Of a stretch of 64,000 bases of DNA, positions 59,709 to 64,000 are shown in pieces. Made by a program: the position numbers and the translations under genes. Numbering within the stretch: the stretch's first letter is position 1; each line of letters opens with the position of its first letter. The stretch is from Clostridia bacterium (GTDB lineage Bacteria; Bacillota; Clostridia; Oscillospirales; Acutalibacteraceae): assembly GCA_017513195.1 (NCBI GenBank), contig JAFXGM010000013.1:124006-188005 (forward strand). Reading direction: 5' to 3'. A model generated the notes under the pieces. It was not told the origin of the DNA. It ran no database searches and saw only the letters and a list, made by a program, of their open reading frames with translations.

Positions 59709-61723
59709 GAAAATCTAAGCCATATAAACGATCTTTGTTCACCGAATTTAACCGTTATACTATCGCCATTTATTTCATATTCAATATCAGAGTTTTGATA
59801 GATTTTTTCTGCATTAAGTTTAGATATATCTTTAGTTAATTTAAATGTATATGTATCCTCATTAGTAGCTTCGCGGAACAAAATAATATTATAGACTTTT
59901 GCGTCCTTATTTTCACAAGCATATCCCGAAAAAGCCATACCGTTTGGGCATTCACCAACAGGAATTACACGTGAAGCAAATATCTCTTGTTTATAATTTT
60001 TATAAACGGTCGAGATTTTAGCAAGTGTTTCGGCATAGTCGTCGTCAAGATTGCTCATTTCCATCCAAAACAGTGGATTTGCTACCATTACGCTTGCAAA
60101 AAGATAGTCAGGACTATATGTATTTGGCGCAAATAATACCCCATCGTAATTTTGAGTATTACGACGTGTGTTAAGCAGTTCCATCTGTAAACGACGGGTT
60201 GGTATAACGTGAGCTAAATTCCATAAATTTTTAAACGTATTGTGTGGGAAGTAGTTTGGAAAATCGGTATATCGGTTTTCTACAAAAAGTGTGCCAAACT
60301 GCGGCATATACATATAACCAAAACGGTCCTCTGCAGTAACGTCAAGATTAAAACGCATATCTCCTTTAGTGCGATTTACAAGTTCTTGCATAAACTCTAT
60401 AAATCGCATTTCGCACAACTTGCTACGAATTTTAACACCGTCAAGCTTAAAGTAGCGAATACCGTATGTATCATAAAAGTGCATAAGTGTCTCAATATCT
60501 TTTTGGTAATTTTCAAAATCGTTTGACGAGTCAGGACCAAACCAAAGTCCCATTTCTAAACCAAATTTTTTTGCCTTTTCTACAACAGGTTCAAGTCCGT
60601 TTGGAAATCTTTCGGCATTAACCTTCCAAAAGTCGCTATTGTCGGCATAAAAGCCTTCCCAAACGCCACCTTTCTTGCGGCGTGAATTTGCGGTAATGCC
60701 TGTAAGCCAACCATCGTCGATTTGAACAATATCAACACCCATTTCTTTTGCGCGGTCAATTTCTTTTAGCATAAAGCTTTCGCAAACTGCCATATCTTGG
60801 CTGCGGTCACCCCAGGTATTAGACATACAAAACAAAGTGCCGCGTGGATCGTCGGTACAAAAAGCAGTGTTGTAATGCCAATATTCATCATATATTTCGT
60901 CGGTTTTACCCACACCTATAGCCGATGCATAATATGGTACCTTGCCCTCAGGCAAATCGTTAAAATCAATACCCGTACCGTAAAGTGTTGCATACACGTT
61001 ACCCTGCATATAAAAATCTTTGTTTTTGCGATTAAGTGCCGAACTTTCGGTTGGCGAATGTTTAATCATCATAATTGAGTTATCGCTTGTATAATCGTTT
61101 ATACAAAAAACGTTACCTTCGCGATAAAGTTCACCATTTCTAAAAGAATAAACACTGGCGTTTTGCTTTTCTACAAGCATATCGTTATAGTCGGTTTTGT
61201 CATAAAGTTTGTAAGACTCAACGCTTAAATGACGGCAAGACATTGGAATACTGTCAAGAATATCAAAATCTACCTTATCATTTACAGCCGTCTTATTTTG
61301 CTCTTCCTCAACACCGGTAGGTCCTGCTTTTGTTGTTGTTTCTTCCGCAATAACAACATTGCCTAATTTAGAAACAAAATTTTGATTATATATAAAACTG
61401 ATTTCGGGGAATATTAAATACTCGTACCAAGCGGAGCCCTCTTTACCTTTTAAGCAAAGTGATGCCTTAAGGTGCGGCTTCATAATGTAAGGATTTTCTA
61501 ATATCTTGGTTTCAAAGATTATTTCGGGAATTTCATCCGCATTAAGCACAGGACTGCGTTGCCACAATGAAGTACCCGACCATTCAAAACCGTTTACAAC
61601 GTCACGCACGTTTTCGGTACGAACAGAACTACCGTCTATTTTTATAATCTTTTCTACCTTACTGTTACCAAGTCGAACAGTAGCGGTGTTTTCATCATAA
61701 TAAGCAAAACAATCCTTTAACAT
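59705..61723 (-). CDS. GH36-type alpha-galactosidase (melibiase family)
   Basis: 672 residues, a little short for GH36. An N-terminal beta domain (about 1-280) leads to a TIM barrel with VDIVQIDDGWLTGI, GLEMGLWFGPDSSNDFENY, and the nucleophile Asp in RYFKLDGVKIRSKL near residue 440; FNLDVTAEDRFGYMY may supply the acid/base Asp. No signal peptide is seen. It would hydrolyse alpha-galactosides, or alpha-GalNAc glycosides, from host mucin or plant glycans. AAGGAG precedes the ATG. It is upstream of the deacetylase and fucosidase genes. Confidence 0.85.
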   Translation of the reverse strand: MLKDCFAYYDENTATVRLGNSKVEKIIKIDGSSVRTENVRDVVNGFEWSGTSLWQRSPVLNADEIPEIIFETKILENPYIMKPHLKASLCLKGKEGSAWYEYLIFPEISFIYNQNFVSKLGNVVIAEETTTKAGPTGVEEEQNKTAVNDKVDFDILDSIPMSCRHLSVESYKLYDKTDYNDMLVEKQNASVYSFRNGELYREGNVFCINDYTSDNSIMMIKHSPTESSALNRKNKDFYMQGNVYATLYGTGIDFNDLPEGKVPYYASAIGVGKTDEIYDEYWHYNTAFCTDDPRGTLFCMSNTWGDRSQDMAVCESFMLKEIDRAKEMGVDIVQIDDGWLTGITANSRRKKGGVWEGFYADNSDFWKVNAERFPNGLEPVVEKAKKFGLEMGLWFGPDSSNDFENYQKDIETLMHFYDTYGIRYFKLDGVKIRSKLCEMRFIEFMQELVNRTKGDMRFNLDVTAEDRFGYMYMPQFGTLFVENRYTDFPNYFPHNTFKNLWNLAHVIPTRRLQMELLNTRRNTQNYDGVLFAPNTYSPDYLFASVMVANPLFWMEMSNLDDDYAETLAKISTVYKNYKQEIFASRVIPVGECPNGMAFSGYACENKDAKVYNIILFREATNEDTYTFKLTKDISKLNAEKIYQNSDIEYEINGDSITVKFGEQRSFIWLRFS

Positions 61724-61766
61724 AAATATTCTCCTTATAAATCACTTTTGCAATTATTTATCTAAT

Positions 61767-61795
61767 AGTATATTGATGATAGAAAATAAAATCAA
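61767..61795 (-). promoter_or_regulatory. Promoter of the GH36 gene
   Basis: On the minus strand TTGATT and TATACT are separated by 17 bp, about 45 bp before the ATG. Confidence 0.55.
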
Positions 61796-61810
61796 GTTAT
61801 TATCTATCAT
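61776..61810. promoter_or_regulatory. Candidate operator ATGATAG-21-CTATCAT over the GH36 promoter
   Basis: Two perfect 7-bp inverted arms bracket the -35 box of the GH36 promoter. The 9-mer TGATAGATA in the distal arm recurs in the GH130 upstream region (63162-63170), so a shared regulator is possible. The motif is AT-rich and could be chance. The rest of the 307-bp gap (61724-62030) holds the GH130 terminator and untranslated sequence with no further gene that I can see. Confidence 0.35.
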
Positions 61811-61880
61811 ACATTTTGCCGAATCAATCAAATATTTCTCCTTAATAAAATTTTATCATAAATATAATAAATAGCAAGAA

Positions 61881-61916
61881 AAAAGAACGGAAAATATAAG
61901 TATTTTCCGTTCTTTT
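61881..61916 (-). terminator. Terminator after the GH130 gene
   Basis: A 16-bp perfect stem (AAAAGAACGGAAAATA / TATTTTCCGTTCTTTT) with a 4-nt loop, followed on the minus strand by T residues. It lies 115 nt beyond the GH130 stop, leaving an unusually long 3' untranslated stretch. Confidence 0.8.
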
Positions 61917-62030
61917 CTATTCTTATAAATTTAAAAGTTTGATGTCAAATATGCCGTTTTGTTTGAAATATCCCAAATTGAATATTTCTACACTATGCTT
62001 TTTATTCCAATTATATGCGACTGTTTTAAA

Positions 62031-63074
62031 TTATTTATTCATATTCTTATAGCACTCAATGTCGGATAGCGGGTGCTTTTTAAGTTCATCAAGAAGCTCG
62101 GAAAGCTTGCCCGTTGCAAGGGCAATTCTTTCATCGGCGGCACCGTAGTAGATTCTAATCTCATCCTTTTCCTCATCGGCAAGGGCACCGCAGGCAAAGC
62201 AGGTGTTGCCGCTACTGCCGTAAAGCTCGTAGTCGGTGCTGGGGGCGAGTATAGGACGATCAAGCACATAGAGAATCTTTGAAGGGTCGTTAAGATCCAT
62301 CAACATTGCGCTGAGGGAGTATACGTACTCGCCATTTTCGCAGTAAACAGCATGGTAGATTTCTAACCAACCGTCCTTGGTCTTGATTGGTGGAGTGGGG
62401 CCAATCTTATAGTTAGCAAAGTCCTGACAAGGATTAAAGAAAGGACGGTGACGACCCCAATAGATCATATCGGGAGAGTAGGAAATCCACATACCATAGG
62501 TAAGAGCATCGTACATAAATGCCTCGGGCATATTGGTAAGGCGAGGAATAGCATATGGTCTGTCAAGACGGACGTACTCGCCGTTTATCTTCTCGGGGAA
62601 TAAACAAGGAACGCGGTTGATGGGAAGACCGATACATTCAACAAACTCTACAGTTTTAAAATCCTTGGTTTTCTCAAGAATTGCGGCAGGTCCGATGTCG
62701 CGACCAAGGGGGTATCTAACCTGTGCGGGGCGTACTATATAATATTCGTCTCCAATCTGAGTAACACGTGGGTCGATAACCCAACAGTCGTAATCTCCGG
62801 GAACATCAGGAGCCCAGTTGGTATCTTTACATAAGGGTTCTTTATCAATGTCAAAATGAATTCCGTCTTCACTGAATGCGGCGTGAATTTCGGTTTTAAT
62901 TTGACCCTCTTCCTCAAAGATACAAGAAATAAGGAGGACATATTTACCCTGATACATTGCCTGCCCACAGTTGAAAACAGACTTTACCTTTTTAGGAAAC
63001 ATTTCCTTAGTAATTAATGGGTTATTTTCGTATCGATGCATTATGTATTCGTCTTTAATAAACTTTTCAATCAT
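62031..63074 (-). CDS. GH130 family glycosidase (mannoside phosphorylase type)
   Basis: 347 residues of a five-bladed beta-propeller. GH130 features: HRYENNPLITKEMFP at the start, WVIDPRVTQIGDEYYIV (probable catalytic Asp), NRVPCLFPEKINGEYVRLDRP, YHAVYC and the closing IYYGAADERIALATGKL. GH130 enzymes cleave beta-mannosides by phosphorolysis, releasing mannose-1-phosphate, or by hydrolysis; I cannot separate the two by eye. The start follows AGGAGG at 8 nt. Its base composition looks more GC-rich than its neighbours, which may mark recent acquisition. Confidence 0.92.
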   Translation of the reverse strand: MIEKFIKDEYIMHRYENNPLITKEMFPKKVKSVFNCGQAMYQGKYVLLISCIFEEEGQIKTEIHAAFSEDGIHFDIDKEPLCKDTNWAPDVPGDYDCWVIDPRVTQIGDEYYIVRPAQVRYPLGRDIGPAAILEKTKDFKTVEFVECIGLPINRVPCLFPEKINGEYVRLDRPYAIPRLTNMPEAFMYDALTYGMWISYSPDMIYWGRHRPFFNPCQDFANYKIGPTPPIKTKDGWLEIYHAVYCENGEYVYSLSAMLMDLNDPSKILYVLDRPILAPSTDYELYGSSGNTCFACGALADEEKDEIRIYYGAADERIALATGKLSELLDELKKHPLSDIECYKNMNK

Positions 63075-63110
63075 AATAACAGCCTCCTAAGAGCATATAT
63101 AGTATGGTTA

Positions 63111-63139
63111 ATTTTACAAAAATAATTACGGATTGTCAA
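63111..63139 (-). promoter_or_regulatory. Promoter of the GH130 gene
   Basis: On the minus strand a perfect TTGACA and TAAAAT are separated by 17 bp, about 37 bp before the ATG. Confidence 0.6.
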
Positions 63140-63215
63140 GAATAAAGTGATACGGTGCAATTGATAGATAACAAATAAAAATAGAAAAACAAATCATATT
63201 TAAACAGCAAAAAGA

Positions 63216-63240
63216 AAAACCATCCGAAATGGATGGTTTT
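63216..63240 (-). terminator. Terminator after the small membrane protein gene
   Basis: A 10-bp perfect stem (AAAACCATCC / GGATGGTTTT) with a 5-nt loop, with A/T runs on both sides. Confidence 0.75.
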
Positions 63241-63296
63241 CTTTTTGTCATTCGTGTCCGAAAAAGAAACGGTTAAAAACCGAGGATTTTCTTTGA

Positions 63297-63602
63297 TTAG
63301 CCAAGAAAACTAACAATTATAATTACAACAATATAACAAAATAAAGCTATAGAAACAAAGTTTAACACTTTATAAATATTCTGCCAAATTCCTGATTTGC
63401 TTTTTAAATGCTGTGCTAAAAAGAAAATACTAATAATAAGCGGCAAAAACATTACCGAAGATAAAATTCCTTGAATTGAAGAACTAAACTCAACATTTGG
63501 AATAACACCATTTTGAATCATAGCACTTACTATAAAAAAGCATACTAAAAACAGCGCAAAAACACTTAAGAATATTATAAAAAGTAATTTGCATTTTTTC
63601 AT
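63297..63602 (-). CDS. Small four-helix or three-helix membrane protein, unknown
   Basis: About 101 residues from ATG (MKKCKLLFII); a longer reading from 17 codons upstream lacks a clear ribosome site. Three hydrophobic segments are seen (LLFIIFLSVFALFLVCFFIVSAMI, GILSSVMFLPLIISIFFLA, VLNFVSIALFCYIVVIIIVSFL) and little soluble sequence. I do not recognise the family. It is bounded by a terminator and by the hairpin array that borders the 5S gene. Confidence 0.6.
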   Translation of the reverse strand: MKKCKLLFIIFLSVFALFLVCFFIVSAMIQNGVIPNVEFSSSIQGILSSVMFLPLIISIFFLAQHLKSKSGIWQNIYKVLNFVSIALFCYIVVIIIVSFLG

Positions 63603-63659
63603 AACATCACCGACCTTTAAGTGTATTATAGCATAAAAGCGGTGTATGCGCAAGTTGTT

Positions 63660-63834
63660 AGTGATATTCTGCGCTACACACAGAGTGATATTATGCCTTA
63701 CGGCATAGTGATATTTTTGCCTTTTGCAAAAGTGATATTATATTCGCCTCATAACTGCCCGTAGGGCAATATCACTCGGCATTAGCCGAATATCACTGCG
63801 CAGCAATATAACTCGCCGCAAGGCGAATATAACT
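63660..63834. repeat. Array of short hairpins bordered by AGTGATATT and its inverse
   Basis: Four direct AGTGATATT copies (starting at 63660, 63684, 63707, 63731) are followed by four inverted copies, AATATCACT or AATATAACT (63768, 63789, 63805, 63826). Most spacers are themselves small palindromes: ATGCC-TTAC-GGCAT, TTTGC-CTTTT-GCAAA, TGCCC-GTA-GGGCA, CGGC-ATTA-GCCG, CGCC-GCAA-GGCG. The whole forms a large inverted repeat built from mini-hairpins. It fills the gap between the small membrane protein gene and the 5S terminator. No coding frame fits it. Confidence 0.8.
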
Positions 63835-63840
63835 AAAAAA

Positions 63841-63864
63841 GACTTGATGAAAATTCATCAAGTC
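63841..63864 (-). terminator. Terminator of the rRNA unit after 5S
   Basis: An 11-bp perfect stem (GACTTGATGAA / TTCATCAAGTC) with a 2-nt centre, followed on the minus strand by TTTTTT. It lies 7 nt after the 5S 3' end. Confidence 0.85.
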
Positions 63865-63871
63865 TTTTTGT

Positions 63872-63987
63872 GTTGGCATCTACTTATTTTCCCAGGCAGC
63901 TGCCCGCCAAGTATCTTCAGCGCAAGTGAGCTTAACTTCTGTGTTCGGTATGGGAACAGGTGGACCCTCACCGCAATCAACACCAAC
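63872..63987 (-). rRNA. rrf: 5S ribosomal RNA
   Basis: The minus strand reads GTTGGTG at the 5' end and TGCCAAC at the 3' end, which pair as helix I. Between them are the conserved 5S segments CCACCTGTTCCCATACCGAAC and ACAGAAGTTAAGCTC and the loop E/helix IV region. The length of about 116 nt is typical. The rest of the rRNA operon is expected just beyond the window edge. Confidence 0.93.
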
Positions 63988-64000
63988 TATGGCGCCTCAA

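Noticed and set aside
63660-63834. Possible CRISPR array
   Set aside because: The repeat is only 9 bases, switches to its inverse halfway, and the spacers are palindromes rather than unique sequences of fixed length. No cas gene is present.
1-64000. Prophage, insertion sequence or integron
   Set aside because: No transposase, integrase, phage structural gene or terminal inverted repeats flanking a transposase were seen; gene order is largely typical housekeeping plus metabolic operons.

Overview
The window reads as one stretch of an AT-rich, Gram-positive Clostridia chromosome, most likely Oscillospiraceae or a close relative. The evidence is the set of marker genes (whiA, hprK, sepF, divIVA, ylmH, a UPF0371/DUF1846 gene), sigma-A type promoters with 16-17 bp spacers, strong AGGAGG ribosome sites, and a tetrahydrofolate riboswitch in front of a folT-type ECF transporter gene. 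Nearly all genes lie on the minus strand. I see no insertion sequence, prophage, CRISPR array or tRNA.

Layout: (a) 1-10.5 kb holds the end of a D-Ala-D-Ala carboxypeptidase gene (+), then the minus-strand run hprK-glk-murB-rapZ(C-domain only)-whiA-dnaE-pfkA, and a YitT membrane protein. (b) 10.5-24.2 kb is a complete glycyl-radical-enzyme microcompartment locus of the fucose/rhamnose (GRM5-like) type. It has two transcription units with matched promoters. The first carries the B12-independent diol dehydratase, its activase, PduU and PduV. The second carries a fuculose-phosphate-type aldolase, a GlcG/HbpS-like protein, a Zn alcohol dehydrogenase, five BMC-H genes, EutN, PduS, PduT, a DeoR regulator, CoA-acylating aldehyde dehydrogenase and PduL. 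(c) 24.4-39.9 kb is a dense housekeeping run: miaB-ylbF-mutS-mutL-miaA-hlyD-like-yggS-sepF-ylmH-divIVA-lspA-rluD-HAD-split transketolase. (d) 40-54.8 kb is mixed: DUF1846, a decayed XRE regulator, Ogt-type protein, citrate synthase, SLC13-type permease, GtrA, a membrane protein with an outward tandem zinc-finger array, radical SAM/SPASM protein, murF, ddl, a GuaA lacking its glutaminase domain, a CofE-family protein, M14 peptidase, NUDIX hydrolase and folT. (e) 54.8-63.1 kb is a glycan-use region: serine hydrolase, two GH29 alpha-L-fucosidases, a polysaccharide-deacetylase lipoprotein, GH36 and GH130. (f) 63.3-64 kb has a small membrane protein, an unusual array of hairpins bordered by a 9-base repeat, and a 5S rRNA gene.

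How it fits together: fucosidases would release L-fucose. Isomerase and kinase, not in this window, would give fuculose-1-phosphate. The aldolase splits it to DHAP and lactaldehyde. Lactaldehyde is reduced to 1,2-propanediol, the glycyl radical enzyme dehydrates this to propionaldehyde, and the shell-enclosed aldehyde dehydrogenase, PduL and alcohol dehydrogenase turn it into propionyl phosphate and propanol. PduS and PduT offer an electron route across the shell. Five cargo proteins carry a similar short amphipathic helix at one end, as expected for encapsulation.

The most unusual items are: a BMC-H gene that appears to encode two products from one mRNA (a Lys/Thr/Ala-rich extended form and the plain core form from an internal ribosome site); the 11-unit C-x4-C-x10-C-x2-H array; the 9-base repeat/hairpin array beside the 5S gene; and the single-domain RapZ and GuaA.
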